A DNA stretch of 64,000 nt from Microbacterium paraoxydans (lineage in GTDB: Bacteria; Actinomycetota; Actinomycetes; Actinomycetales; Microbacteriaceae). Where the stretch lies: assembly GCF_018224615.1 (NCBI RefSeq), contig NZ_JAGTUK010000003.1, forward strand, positions 730,339 to 794,338, written 5' to 3'. How positions within the stretch are numbered: position 1 is the stretch's first letter; each line of letters begins with the position of its first letter. The notes beneath the pieces are model-generated. The model worked only from the letters and a program-made list of their open reading frames with translations. It was not told where the DNA came from and did no database searches. A program made the position numbers and the translations under genes. Positions 1 through 8,039 of this stretch are shown piece after piece.

Positions 1-455
1 TTCACGAACGCCGCGTACAGGTCGACGGCCTTCTTCTTCTGCTCGGCGTCGGGTCCCTCGACCGCCACGGGGTCGCCCGTGACGGTGAAGGCCGCCTTGC
101 CCACGCCGTCACCCACCATTCCCGGCTTGCACAACGTGAAATAGTCGCCCGGCTGCACGACGACCGTGAGCGTGCGGGATGCCGCCGGCGCGATGTTCTC
201 GACCTCGCCCACGATGCGTAGGCCGTCGTCCGCGAGCAGGTAGAACTCGGAGACCTGGTCGGTGTCGTTGGTCACGTCGAAGGTCAGCGTGCCGCTCTCC
301 GCGGTGGAGGCCGAGACCGCGCAGTCGGTGGCGGTGGACGACACGTCGAAGGCCGCGGCGGCCGCGGTGTCCTTCTTCGCGACGCAGCCGCTCAGGACGA
401 GAGCTGCCGCGCCGGTCACGGCCAGCACCCCCAGGACGCGGGACGAGATGGTCAT
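1..455 (-). CDS. efeO: Iron uptake lipoprotein EfeO (partial, C-terminus outside window)
   Basis: Periplasmic-side component of the EfeUOB ferrous/ferric iron importer. About 151 residues are visible. They begin with a lipoprotein signal peptide whose lipobox is LSGC (Cys at residue 24), followed by a cupredoxin-like beta domain of the EfeO N-terminus; Cys residues in FTLC and the Asp/Glu-rich strands are visible. The M75 peptidase-like imelysin domain would lie beyond base 1. The ATG start overlaps the efeU stop as ATGA, so the two genes are translationally coupled and share the efeU promoter. The family normally has efeB (a DyP-type peroxidase) next, which cannot be seen here. Identification rests on the lipobox, the domain and the efeU neighbour. 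Confidence 0.85.
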   Translation of the reverse strand, partial: MTISSRVLGVLAVTGAAALVLSGCVAKKDTAAAAAFDVSSTATDCAVSASTAESGTLTFDVTNDTDQVSEFYLLADDGLRIVGEVENIAPAASRTLTVVVQPGDYFTLCKPGMVGDGVGKAAFTVTGDPVAVEGPDAEQKKKAVDLYAAFV

Positions 456-1390
456 GCTGCTCCTTGCTGTGAGAGAGGGATCGCCTCGGTGTGCGGGCGC
501 GACGGTGGGGCCGCGGGCGAACGCCGCGGGCGGAGGCCGCGCAGGTAGAAGGTGCCGACGACGGCGATGTAGAGGACCCAGGCGATCACCTGGAGCCAGG
601 TCATGGCGGGCATGAAGCCGACGGTCGCCTGCAGGATCGCGGCGAGGGGACCCCCGGGCGCGATCGCGGCCGACACGTCGAACGCCCACCCGAACGGGAA
701 GCCGGCCACGCCCACGGCAACCGCACCGGTGGCGTCGATCGGAGCTGCCGCGGTGAACGGGCCGGGAATCGCACCCGCCTCCTGCAGGTCCATGAATGCG
801 TACGCCAGCACGCCCGCGGCGACGACCACGAGGAAGCCGCCCGTCCACGCGAAGAACCGTCGCAGGTCGAGACGCAGCGCTCCGCGCGAGATCAGCCATC
901 CCAGGGCCACGGCGGCGAGCAGCCCGAGCAGGGCGCCGAGCAGCGCAGACGGCGTGTCGCCGAACGACTGCACCATCGACCACAGCAGCAGCGTCGTCTC
1001 GACGCCCTCCCTGGCCACAGACACGAAGCCGATCGCGATGAGCGCCCACAGCCCGCCCGCCGTGAGGGCACGGTCCACGCCGCCCTCCAGCGTCGCCTTC
1101 ATGGTCCGTCCGGCCTTCTGCATCCAGAAGATCATCCACGTGACCATGGCGACGGCGAGCAGGGACAGTCCACCGCCGATGAGCTCCTGCGCCGTGAACG
1201 TGAGCTCGTACGCACCGAACGTGAGGATCGCACCGATCAGCAGGGCGAGACCGACCGCGAGACCGACACCGGCCCAGAGCTTCGGGAGCGCGTCTCGCCG
1301 GTCGAGGCGTCGCAGATAGGCGACGAGGATGCCGACGACGAGCGCGGCTTCGAGCCCCTCGCGGAGGCCGATGAGGAAGGTGGCGAGCAC
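452..1390 (-). CDS. efeU: FTR1-family iron permease EfeU
   Basis: Inner-membrane iron permease of the EfeUOB system, 312 residues, with about seven hydrophobic segments. Both FTR1 signature motifs are present: REGLE at residues 10-14 and REGVE near residue 127. Their Glu residues coordinate iron during translocation in this family. The start is GTG at 1388-1390, preceded by an AGAGGGA ribosome binding site. The stop overlaps the efeO start by four bases. The C-terminal tail after the last membrane helix is basic and proline-rich (about 30 residues). A perfect inverted repeat resembling a DtxR/IdeR box lies just upstream, so repression by iron is likely. Confidence 0.93.
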   Translation of the reverse strand: MLATFLIGLREGLEAALVVGILVAYLRRLDRRDALPKLWAGVGLAVGLALLIGAILTFGAYELTFTAQELIGGGLSLLAVAMVTWMIFWMQKAGRTMKATLEGGVDRALTAGGLWALIAIGFVSVAREGVETTLLLWSMVQSFGDTPSALLGALLGLLAAVALGWLISRGALRLDLRRFFAWTGGFLVVVAAGVLAYAFMDLQEAGAIPGPFTAAAPIDATGAVAVGVAGFPFGWAFDVSAAIAPGGPLAAILQATVGFMPAMTWLQVIAWVLYIAVVGTFYLRGLRPRRSPAAPPSRPHTEAIPLSQQGAA

Positions 1391-1417
1391 GGACGGAGTC
1401 CCTCTGATGTTGACTGA

Positions 1418-1435
1418 GGTAAGGCATCCCTTACC
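1418..1435. promoter_or_regulatory. Iron-box-like palindrome upstream of efeUO
   Basis: A perfect 7-base inverted repeat, GGTAAGG and CCTTACC around CATC, lies 28 bases before the efeU start. Aligned with the 15-base core of the DtxR/IdeR consensus (AGGTWAGSCTWACCT), bases 1417-1431 match at 13 positions. Its place between promoter and gene fits an iron-dependent repressor operator. The site is seen directly; the repressor is inferred. Confidence 0.7.
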
Positions 1436-1550
1436 GACGAGACTCTAGCACCCGTGCCGCCGCTCCCCCGAACGGATGACATCCGGGACCCGCCTGCGCA
1501 CCCCCGAGTAACGCGACGCAACACTCGCCCGCGGCCCCGGAAACGCGACA

Positions 1551-1562
1551 TACCCTCGGTCC
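1551..1562 (+). promoter_or_regulatory. -10 box of leaderless oxygenase gene
   Basis: TACCCT at 1551-1556 lies six bases before the ATG at 1563. No ribosome binding site is present, so transcription probably begins at the start codon itself. Confidence 0.6.
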
Positions 1563-2567
1563 ATGGCTGAACTCTCGCTCCCGATCCTTGACCTCTCCCA
1601 GCTCGACCAGGGCCCCGAGGCCGCGGCGCGATTCCGCGACGAACTGCGCGCCGCCACGCACGACGTCGGCTTCTTCTACCTCACGGGCACCGGCGTCTCA
1701 CCCGAGCTGGAGGCACGCCTGCACCGCGCAGCGCTCGACTTCTTCGCCCTGCCCGAAGAGGACAAGCTCGCGATCGAGAACGTCAACAGCCCCCACTTCC
1801 GCGGCTACACCCGCATCGGCGGGGAGCGGACGCAGGGCAAGGTCGACTGGCGCGAGCAGATCGACATCGGTCCGGAGCGCGAGCCCGTGAGCGACGGCCC
1901 CGCGTTCAACCGACTGATCGGGCCGAACCTGTGGCCGGCGGCGCAGCCCGAGCTCCAGACCGTGGTCTCCGAGTGGCACGAGACGCTGTCGGAGGTGTCG
2001 CGCAAGCTGCTGCGCGCGTGGGCCCAGACCCTCGGCGCGGACGAGACCTACTTCGACGAGCACTTCGGCGAGCCGTCGACCCTCATCAAGATCGTCCGCT
2101 ACCCCGGCACGCACGAGCCCGAGCCGCAGCAGGGCGTCGGCGCGCACAAGGACTCCGGTGTGCTCACGCTGCTGTGGGTCGAGCCGGGCAAGGGCGGCCT
2201 CCAGGTGGAGCGCGACGGCAGCTGGGTGGACGCGCCGCCGGTGCCCGGCGCGTTCGTGGTGAACATCGGCGAGCTGCTGGAGTACGCCACGGGCGGCTAC
2301 CTGAAAGCCACCAACCACCGCGTCGTGTCTCCGAAGGCTCCGGACGAGCGCATCTCGATCCCGTTCTTCTTCAACCCGGCGCTCGACAAGCGACTGCCCC
2401 TGATCGAGCTGCCGGAGGAGCTGGCGGCCGAGGCCACGGGCGTGACGGACGACCCGACCAACCCGATCCACGCGCTCTACGGCGAGAACGCCCTGAAGTC
2501 TCGCCTGCGCGCCCACCCCGACGTCGCCGCGATCCACCACGCGGACCTGGTCGGCTCCCCCGTCTGA
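1563..2567 (+). CDS. Isopenicillin N synthase-like 2-oxoglutarate/Fe(II) dioxygenase
   Basis: Soluble non-haem iron oxygenase of 334 residues. The N-terminal DIOX_N region (about residues 5-120) precedes a double-stranded beta-helix domain. The iron triad is visible: His and Asp in GAHKDSG (about residues 194-197) and His in TNHRVV (about residue 252). The RxS motif that binds 2-oxoglutarate follows as RISIPFF (about residue 262). Length and motif order match bacterial proteins annotated as isopenicillin N synthase family oxygenases. The substrate cannot be told; no beta-lactam or other biosynthetic genes are nearby, and it stands alone between efeU and rpsO. The start is supported by a -10 box at fixed distance rather than by a ribosome binding site. 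Confidence 0.88.
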   Translation: MAELSLPILDLSQLDQGPEAAARFRDELRAATHDVGFFYLTGTGVSPELEARLHRAALDFFALPEEDKLAIENVNSPHFRGYTRIGGERTQGKVDWREQIDIGPEREPVSDGPAFNRLIGPNLWPAAQPELQTVVSEWHETLSEVSRKLLRAWAQTLGADETYFDEHFGEPSTLIKIVRYPGTHEPEPQQGVGAHKDSGVLTLLWVEPGKGGLQVERDGSWVDAPPVPGAFVVNIGELLEYATGGYLKATNHRVVSPKAPDERISIPFFFNPALDKRLPLIELPEELAAEATGVTDDPTNPIHALYGENALKSRLRAHPDVAAIHHADLVGSPV

Positions 2568-2594
2568 TCGGCGGAGGACCCGCCGGACACGATA

Positions 2595-2623
2595 AAGGCC
2601 GCCCCACACCGTGGGGCGGCCTT
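2595..2623. terminator. Bidirectional terminator between oxygenase and rpsO
   Basis: A perfect 13-base-pair hairpin (AAGGCCGCCCCAC, loop ACC) lies between two convergent genes. The minus-strand side is followed by TTTATC, giving rpsO the better U-tract. Confidence 0.85.
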
Positions 2624-2666
2624 CTCAAGAATGTTTTGCGCGATTGAACGCTGGGTTCGCTCTGCC

Positions 2667-2936
2667 TTATCGGCGCAGTCCGAGACGCTCGATCAGCGAA
2701 CGGTAACGCTCGATGTCGATGTCCTGGAGGTAGCCGAGCAGACGACGGCGCTGACCCACGAGCAGGAACAGCCCACGACGCGAGTGGTGGTCGTGCTTGT
2801 GCTCCTTGAGGTGCTCGGTGAGGTCCTTGATGCGCTGCGTCAGCATTGCGACCTGCACCTCGGGGGATCCGGTGTCACCGGGGTGCGTCGCGTACTCTTC
2901 GATGATCGCCTTCTTGACGTCTGCTTCCAGTGCCAT
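2667..2936 (-). CDS. rpsO: 30S ribosomal protein S15
   Basis: Primary 16S rRNA-binding protein of the small subunit platform, 89 residues, which is exactly the family length. The sequence contains the conserved [11 protein letters not shown] and [11 protein letters not shown] segments and the RRRLLGYL helix that contacts 16S rRNA. The frame is open further upstream, but the ATG at 2934-2936 was chosen because it gives the canonical N-terminus and follows an AGAGGGG ribosome binding site. The gene is monocistronic here. pnp, which often follows rpsO in other bacteria, is not downstream; a terminator and a convergent gene are there instead. Confidence 0.97.
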   Translation of the reverse strand: MALEADVKKAIIEEYATHPGDTGSPEVQVAMLTQRIKDLTEHLKEHKHDHHSRRGLFLLVGQRRRLLGYLQDIDIERYRSLIERLGLRR

Positions 2937-3089
2937 AGATTCGATCCCCTCTCTGCTTGTTGCGCGGCGCCCGACGCCTGATGCGTGAGCTCTCTTTATC
3001 CGCGGCCGATCGAACGGCAACCTGACGAGTCTACCAGCCCCACGGAGGCCGCAGCGACACCGTCGGGGCAGGTGCCGCCCCGGCTCCAC

Positions 3090-3125
3090 TACGCTCGAGG
3101 AGTGCGGGAGAGGTGCGTGGCGTGA
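3090..3125 (+). CDS. Candidate leaderless seven-codon upstream ORF before MFS gene
   Basis: TACGCT at 3090-3095 is followed after six bases by GTG at 3102. The frame from there reads Met-Arg-Glu-Arg-Cys-Val-Ala and stops at TGA 3123-3125. That stop overlaps the probable GTG start of the exporter at 3122 as GTGA. The -10 box is included in the span. Such an arrangement would couple translation of the exporter to the mini-ORF. It is very short and could be chance, but its spacing equals that of the other leaderless starts in the window. Confidence 0.35.
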   Translation, partial: YARGVRERCVA

Positions 3126-4414
3126 GCGCGGGACGAGGACATCTGATCGATCTGACGCCGCTTCGGATCAGCCCCGCGTTCGCGCGGATGTGGATCGGCT
3201 CGACGCTCGCGGGCATCGGCGGACAGCTCACCATCGTCACGGTGATGCTGCACGTGTTCGCCCTCACCGGCAGCACGTTCGCCGTGTCGATGATCGCCGT
3301 GGCCGGGCTCGTGCCGATGATCCTCGCCGGGCTCTACGGCGGCATGCTCGCCGATGCCTTCGACCGCCGTCGCGTCGCGCTCATCGCGGCCACGGTCACG
3401 TTCGCCTCCACCGCCCTGCTCGCCGCGCTCACCTGGACCGGGAACGAGACGATCTGGTGGCTGTACGCCCTGAGCATGATCAACTCCGCGGCGAACTCCG
3501 TGGGCATGGCCACGCGCACCGCGATCGTCCCGCGCCTCATCCCGCGGGAACAGCTCGCCGCCGCCTCGGCCCTGAACGGCGTCGCGTTCGGGCTGACCGT
3601 CATGGCCGGGCCCGCCCTGGCCGGGTTGCTCGTCGCACTCACGGGCTACGGGTGGACCTACACGATCGACGTCGTCCTGATGCTGTCCATGTTCCTCGGC
3701 CTCTGGACCCTTCCGACGGTCAGACCGGAGGGCGACGTGGTGCGCCCCGGGCTCGCGTCGCTCGTCGACGGCTGGCGATTCCTGCGGCGGGCGGGGAACA
3801 TCCGGATGCAGTACATCGTCGACATCATCGCGATGACGTTCGGTCAGCCCCTTGTCCTGTTCCCCGCGCTCGGCACGCTGCTCCTCGGCGGCGGCGCCGT
3901 GACCACCGGCATCCTCACCGCCGCGGTGGCCGTCGGCACGTTCGCATCGAGCCTCTTCTCCGGCCGCGTCGTGCAGTACCGCTGGCACGGCCGCGGCATC
4001 GAGCGCGCTGTCGAGGCCTATGGCGCGTCGATCCTCCTGTTCGGACTCGTGCTGCTCGCGGGGGCCTTCTCCTCGCCTGTCGACGAGAACACCCCCCACG
4101 TCGGGCTGATCGTCGCCGCGTGCGTCGCGCTCGCCCTGTCCGGCGCCTCCGACAACATCAGCTCCATCTATCGCAACACCATGATGCAGGCCGCTGTCCC
4201 CGACACGATGCGCGGACGACTCCAGGGACTGTTCATCGTCGTCGTTGCGGGCGGACCCCGCATCGGCGCCCTGTACGCCGGCACCCTCGCCACGCTCACG
4301 ACGCTGTGGTTCCCTCCCCTCCTCGGCGGCCTCCTCGTGATCGTCCTGGTCGCCCTGATCGCCGGACGCAACCGCCGCTTCCGCTCCTACGACGCAGAGA
4401 ACCCCGAGCCCTGA
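3122..4414 (+). CDS. MFS transporter, EntS/enterobactin-exporter-like
   Basis: Twelve-helix cytoplasmic-membrane exporter of the major facilitator superfamily (MFS_3 type), about 430 residues. Visible features are the first-half motif near [20 protein letters not shown] (the loop 2-3 A-motif) and the repeated long hydrophobic helices. No substrate can be assigned from sequence; relatives export siderophores or drugs. A GTG at 3113 is also in frame, but 3122 is preferred because the GGGAGAGG ribosome binding site (3106-3113) then has normal spacing and the start overlaps the stop of the short upstream frame. The gene converges on yceI with only 30 bases between them and no clear hairpin. Confidence 0.88.
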   Translation: MSAGRGHLIDLTPLRISPAFARMWIGSTLAGIGGQLTIVTVMLHVFALTGSTFAVSMIAVAGLVPMILAGLYGGMLADAFDRRRVALIAATVTFASTALLAALTWTGNETIWWLYALSMINSAANSVGMATRTAIVPRLIPREQLAAASALNGVAFGLTVMAGPALAGLLVALTGYGWTYTIDVVLMLSMFLGLWTLPTVRPEGDVVRPGLASLVDGWRFLRRAGNIRMQYIVDIIAMTFGQPLVLFPALGTLLLGGGAVTTGILTAAVAVGTFASSLFSGRVVQYRWHGRGIERAVEAYGASILLFGLVLLAGAFSSPVDENTPHVGLIVAACVALALSGASDNISSIYRNTMMQAAVPDTMRGRLQGLFIVVVAGGPRIGALYAGTLATLTTLWFPPLLGGLLVIVLVALIAGRNRRFRSYDAENPEP

Positions 4415-4444
4415 CGGACCCGGGGTTCCCGAAGCGACGATCGC

Positions 4445-4999
4445 TCAGTCCTGCTGCAGTGCGCCCTGCAGGTCGAGGTTGATCGTGACGTCCTTGCCGA
4501 CCAGCACGCCGCCGGTCTCGAGCGCCGCGTTCCAGGTGAGACCGAAGTCCTCGCGGTTGATCACGGTCTTGGCCGAGGCGCCCGCCTTGTAGTTGCCCCA
4601 CGGGTCGCTGCCGAAGCCGCCGAAGTCGAGCTCGAACGTGACCGGCTTGGTGATGCCGCGGATCGTGAGGTCGCCGTCCACCAGGAAGTCGCCGCCCTCG
4701 ACGCGAGCGCCGGTGGACACGAACTCCATCGTGGGGAAGTTCTCGGTGTCGAAGAAGTCGGCGGAGCGGAGGTGCTGGTCGCGGCCCTCGTCCTTGGTGT
4801 CGACCGAGGTCACGTCGACGCTCGCCTCGACCTTGGCCTCGAGCGGGTTCTCGGGGGCGATCAGCGTCGCGCTCTTCACCCCGAACGTGCCGCGCACCTT
4901 CGAGATCATCATGTGACGGACGCTGAAGGTGACCTCGCTGTGGGCGGGGTCGAGGACCCAGGTGCCGGGGCGGTAGCCGGGGATGTCGATGCTGGTCAT
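4445..4999 (-). CDS. YceI family protein
   Basis: Lipocalin-like beta-barrel protein of 184 residues, in the YceI family, which binds isoprenoid or polyisoprenoid-type lipids. Typical elements are WVLDPAHSEVTFSVRHM near the N-terminus, VRGTF, and the closing INREDFGLTWN segment with ETGG. There is no signal peptide, so this is the cytosolic form common in Actinobacteria. The ATG at 4997-4999 follows a CCGAGGAGAAAC ribosome binding site. A 28-base near-perfect palindrome lies about 80 bases upstream and is a likely operator. The physiological role is not established; relatives respond to acid, osmotic or oxidative stress. Confidence 0.9.
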   Translation of the reverse strand: MTSIDIPGYRPGTWVLDPAHSEVTFSVRHMMISKVRGTFGVKSATLIAPENPLEAKVEASVDVTSVDTKDEGRDQHLRSADFFDTENFPTMEFVSTGARVEGGDFLVDGDLTIRGITKPVTFELDFGGFGSDPWGNYKAGASAKTVINREDFGLTWNAALETGGVLVGKDVTINLDLQGALQQD

Positions 5000-5081
5000 G
5001 GTTTCTCCTCGGAGACATCGGCCGCGCGGCGGCGGCGTACGGACGGGGCCGCGATCGCGGCGTCCTCCAGCCCAACCTACA

Positions 5082-5109
5082 TTCACGCGAATGTATTCCC
5101 GTGAATGCA
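5082..5109. promoter_or_regulatory. 28-base palindromic operator candidate upstream of yceI
   Basis: CATTCACG pairs with CGTGAATG, and inside it GAAT pairs with ATTC. Only one position pair and the central dinucleotide break the symmetry. It sits 83 bases before the yceI ATG, where a promoter is expected. A dimeric repressor of MarR or TetR type would fit; no regulator gene is adjacent. Confidence 0.6.
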
Positions 5110-5129
5110 CACGCGAGGCGGAACGACGA

Positions 5130-5159
5130 AGCGCCCCTCCTCCGAAGAGGAGAGGCGCT
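5130..5159 (-). terminator. Terminator downstream of FKBP gene
   Basis: A 13-base stem with one C-A mismatch and loop CGAA, followed on the minus strand by TTCGTCGTTCC. It separates the FKBP gene from the yceI promoter region. Confidence 0.75.
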
Positions 5160-5177
5160 CTGCGCGCGGCGGCGGTC

Positions 5178-5546
5178 TCAGCCGACGGCGACGAGGTCGA
5201 TGATGAAGATCAGGGTCTTGCCCGAGAGGAAGTGACCGCCCCCGACCGGGCCGTAGGCCAGGTGCGGCGGGATGATCAGCTCGCGGCGACCGCCGACCTT
5301 CATTCCGGGGATGCCGTCCTGCCAGCCCTGGATGAGGCCGCGCAGCGGGAACTGGATGGTCTCGCCGCGGCCCCACGAGGAGTCGAACTCCTCGCCGGAC
5401 TCGAACTCCACACCGGCGTAGTGGACGGTCACCGTGTCGCCGGGCTTGGCCTCGGCACCATCACCCTCGATGATGTCGCGGATGACCAGCTCTGCGGGGG
5501 CAGGGCCGGTCGGGGCGTCGAACTCGGGCTTCGTGCGATCAGTCAT
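5178..5546 (-). CDS. FKBP-type peptidyl-prolyl cis-trans isomerase
   Basis: Single-domain cytosolic FKBP of 122 residues catalysing proline isomerisation. The core is complete: VTVHYAGVEFESGEEFDSS, FPLRGLIQGWQDGIPGMKVGG, LIIPPHLAYG and LIFIIDLV, which contain the aromatic pocket residues (Tyr, Phe, Trp, Tyr). An upstream in-frame codon would add twelve residues, but the ATG at 5544-5546 gives the standard actinobacterial N-terminus (MTDRTKPEF). A second, secreted FKBP lipoprotein is encoded at 43.9 kb. Upstream, TTGGAT six bases before the ATG is a weak form of the -10 arrangement seen elsewhere. Confidence 0.95.
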   Translation of the reverse strand: MTDRTKPEFDAPTGPAPAELVIRDIIEGDGAEAKPGDTVTVHYAGVEFESGEEFDSSWGRGETIQFPLRGLIQGWQDGIPGMKVGGRRELIIPPHLAYGPVGGGHFLSGKTLIFIIDLVAVG

Positions 5547-5682
5547 GGCTCCATCCAACCGGACCCCTGCGCGCCCGGTCAACGCGACGGCACCTGCTCA
5601 CAGCGAACACCTCGACCGCTGCGCCGCGCCGCCGCCCCTCTTGACACGTCAGCGCGGGCGGGTGCACCCTGGTGGCAGATCA

Positions 5683-5733
5683 ACTCAGCGCCCGGGAGAC
5701 ATGCAGGCATCGCCGCAGCACCGGGCGCTGAGT
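5683..5733. repeat. 13-base perfect inverted repeat with 25-base spacer
   Basis: ACTCAGCGCCCGG at 5683-5695 is exactly complementary to CCGGGCGCTGAGT at 5721-5733. The spacer itself contains ATGC-AG-GCAT, so a nested hairpin is possible. It lies in the 213-base gap between the FKBP gene and the end of prsW, and may be the prsW terminator or a structured RNA. Nothing else was recognised in this gap. Confidence 0.7.
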
Positions 5734-5759
5734 CTGTCCAGCGGCCACTGGTACCGCGG

Positions 5760-7061
5760 TCAGTACGCCAACAGAGCTGCCCGGGTGGCGCGCGTGCGGA
5801 TCAGCAGCGCCCGCTCGTCCTCGACGGCCAGCGGGTCGCGGCCGGTGATCGCGCGCTGTCGCACGGCCGCCAGGGCGGTCGCGTCCTTGATGAACTCACG
5901 CATGAGCGGACGGCGATCGCCGCGCAGCTGCGCCGCCCATGCCAGGCCCACCTTCCGGCCGGACGGCGTCGCGAGCATGGTCACCTCCTCGGGCGTGAAC
6001 CAGCCCGCCGCGGCGTACTCGGCCAGGCGGGCCCTCGTCAGCCTCGCCTCCTCGCGGCGCAGCGCGACGATGCCGAGGATGAACCCGATGAACAGCGGCA
6101 CCTGCAGCGTGAAGTACAGACCGAAGAAGTCGGCGAAGGTCGCCGAGCCGTTCCACAACGCATGCAGGAAGATCGCCCCGAGCCACCCGAGCAGCCCGGC
6201 AGCGAACGCCGCCCCCGCAGACGCGTGCCGCCGTGCGACCAGTCCGATCGCGAACCCTGTCAGCGACGTGAACATGGCATGCGCGAACGGCGACAGCAGC
6301 GCCCGCACCACGAACGTGACGCCGAGCTGCTCGCCGCCGCCCTCGATCAGGCTGAGGGCGAAGTACTGGATGTTCTCGGTGAATGCGAAGCCCGCGCCCA
6401 CCAGGGCGCCGTACACCACGCCGTCGATCGGTCCGTCGAACGAGCGCCGCGCGAGCAGGAAGATCAGGAACACCCCGAGTCCCTTCCAGAACTCTTCGAC
6501 GATCGGCGCCTGAACGACGGCCGCGATCGCCTCCGGCACCGGGCCGAGCAGCACGGTCAATCCGATGTCCACGAGAAGCGTCAGGCCGACGGCCGCCACC
6601 GCTCCCCATGCGACCGCGAAGATCACCAGGCGCTTCGGCTCCGGCTCCCAGCGGTCGATCATGCGCACCCCGAGGAACACGATGGTCAGCGGGATGAGCG
6701 CCAGCACGAGACCCACCGCGGACGCCGTCGGTCCCAGCGCCCAGCCGAAGTAGCCGATCAGCGCCAGGAGCAGGAAGCCGAGAAAGGCGAACAGCCACAG
6801 CGAGACCGTCCTGCCCTTCTTGGTGGTCACCGGCAGTGCGGGCAGCGACTCCGCAGGAGAAGGCGCGACGGGCGCCGGCGGGGTGTACGGCGTGGGCTGC
6901 GCGAGCGCGGAGGCGTAGCCCGGCTGCTGCCCGTACGTCGCCGGAAGGTACGGCGACTGCGCGTACTGCGACGGCGAATAAGCCGAGGGGCTCGGCTGCT
7001 GCGCGGGCGGCGGCGTGTACCGCGAGGGCTGCTGGGGGTCGGCCGGTCCTCCGAAAGTCAT
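5760..7061 (-). CDS. PrsW family intramembrane metalloprotease
   Basis: Multi-pass membrane protein of 433 residues. The first 75 residues are proline, tyrosine and glutamine rich and low in complexity, then eight or so hydrophobic helices follow. The PrsW signatures are visible in order: APIVEEFWKG (the EExxK-like motif), AFTENIQYF, PFAHAMFT and FLHALWN, supplying Glu and His residues of the proposed metal site. The C-terminal 100 residues are soluble. PrsW of Bacillus cleaves an anti-sigma factor; no anti-sigma gene is adjacent, so the substrate is unknown. The ATG at 7059-7061 is preferred over an in-frame TTG two codons upstream because TAAGCT lies exactly six bases before it. Confidence 0.9.
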   Translation of the reverse strand: MTFGGPADPQQPSRYTPPPAQQPSPSAYSPSQYAQSPYLPATYGQQPGYASALAQPTPYTPPAPVAPSPAESLPALPVTTKKGRTVSLWLFAFLGFLLLALIGYFGWALGPTASAVGLVLALIPLTIVFLGVRMIDRWEPEPKRLVIFAVAWGAVAAVGLTLLVDIGLTVLLGPVPEAIAAVVQAPIVEEFWKGLGVFLIFLLARRSFDGPIDGVVYGALVGAGFAFTENIQYFALSLIEGGGEQLGVTFVVRALLSPFAHAMFTSLTGFAIGLVARRHASAGAAFAAGLLGWLGAIFLHALWNGSATFADFFGLYFTLQVPLFIGFILGIVALRREEARLTRARLAEYAAAGWFTPEEVTMLATPSGRKVGLAWAAQLRGDRRPLMREFIKDATALAAVRQRAITGRDPLAVEDERALLIRTRATRAALLAY

Positions 7062-7150
7062 AGCCAAAGCTTATGGGGCACAAGCAATCGGGCCCGGGTA
7101 TGGTCGACTCCTCCATCCGTCCGGCCGCAGCCACCCGGTAGCGTAGAACC
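7062..7150. promoter_or_regulatory. Divergent promoters of prsW and FAH-family gene
   Basis: On the minus strand TAAGCT (7068-7073) ends six bases before the prsW ATG. On the plus strand TAGCGT (7139-7144) ends six bases before the ATG at 7151. Neither start has a ribosome binding site. Confidence 0.6.
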
Positions 7151-8020
7151 ATGCGGTTCGCTCATCTGCGCCGTCCCGACTCCCCCCGCGCGGTCCTCGC
7201 CGTGGTGGACGGTACGGACGCCATCCTCGTCTCCGATCTCCTGTCCGATGCTCCTGCCACCCTGCAGCAGCTGATCGAGCGGGGTGACGCCGCCCTCGAG
7301 GATCTGCGCACCGCCCTGGACGCCGGCACCGCCCCTCGCCACCCCCTGGGCGGCTGGACGTTCGACTCCGCCGTGCTCGCGCCGCCCGCCGTGCTCGCGG
7401 TCGGGCTCAACTACGCCGCGCACTCCAGCGAGCTCGGTCTCAAGACCGATGCGGCTCCCACCGTCTTCACACTGTGGCCCAACTCCCTCACGGGCCACGA
7501 GCAGGTCACCTCCTGGCCGCGCAGCCTGAGCGAAGCCGTGGACTACGAAGCGGAGCTCGGTGTGCTGATCGGCACCCCCGCGAAGGACGTGAGCGAAGCG
7601 GACGCCCTGTCGCACGTGTGGGGATACACCGTCGTGAACGACATCACCGCGCGGAACATCCAGTTCTCGGAAGCGCAGTGGTCGCGCTGCAAGTCGTTCG
7701 ACGGCTTCACGCCCACCGGCCCCTTCGCGGTCACGGCCGACGAAGTGGCCGACCCGCAGGACCTCCACATCTGGACCGTCGTCGACGGTCACACCGTGCA
7801 GGACGCCAGCACCGACCAGATGGTGCGTTCGGTCGCGAAGCTGATCGCCCATCTGTCCCAGTCGCTCACGCTGCTCCCCGGCACCCTGATCTCCACCGGC
7901 AGCCCGGGCGGGGCCGGCTACTCCCGCGACCCCCAGATCTTCCTCCGCGACCACTCCACCGTCACGGTCGGCATCGACGGGATCGGCGAGCTCACCACGC
8001 ACTGCCGCATCCTCGACTGA
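7151..8020 (+). CDS. Fumarylacetoacetate hydrolase family protein
   Basis: Soluble metal-dependent hydrolase of 289 residues related to 5-oxopent-3-ene-1,2,5-tricarboxylate decarboxylase and acylpyruvase. Landmarks are GLNYAAHSSELG, VDYEAELGVLIG (acidic metal ligands), GYTVVNDITARNIQ, KSFDGFTPTGPF and the closing ISTGSPGGAGYSR. Most such genes act on oxo-acids from aromatic ring cleavage, but no catabolic cluster surrounds this one, and an oxaloacetate- or acylpyruvate-removing housekeeping role is equally possible. Transcription appears leaderless from a TAGCGT box. The gene is followed by a strong terminator. Confidence 0.88.
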   Translation: MRFAHLRRPDSPRAVLAVVDGTDAILVSDLLSDAPATLQQLIERGDAALEDLRTALDAGTAPRHPLGGWTFDSAVLAPPAVLAVGLNYAAHSSELGLKTDAAPTVFTLWPNSLTGHEQVTSWPRSLSEAVDYEAELGVLIGTPAKDVSEADALSHVWGYTVVNDITARNIQFSEAQWSRCKSFDGFTPTGPFAVTADEVADPQDLHIWTVVDGHTVQDASTDQMVRSVAKLIAHLSQSLTLLPGTLISTGSPGGAGYSRDPQIFLRDHSTVTVGIDGIGELTTHCRILD

Positions 8021-8039
8021 TACCGGAGCCTCGCCGACA

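Noticed and set aside
3113..3121. GTG at 3113 as the exporter start.
   Set aside because: The GGGAGAGG ribosome binding site would be only two bases away; GTG 3122 has normal spacing.
5641..5680. TTGACA as a -35 for a transcript through the 5683 inverted repeat.
   Set aside because: No -10-like hexamer is found 16-19 bases downstream.
4983..7274. A 763-codon plus-strand open frame antisense to the FKBP and PrsW genes.
   Set aside because: Shadow frame; PrsW and FKBP motifs on the other strand are unequivocal and the antisense translation has no recognisable domain.
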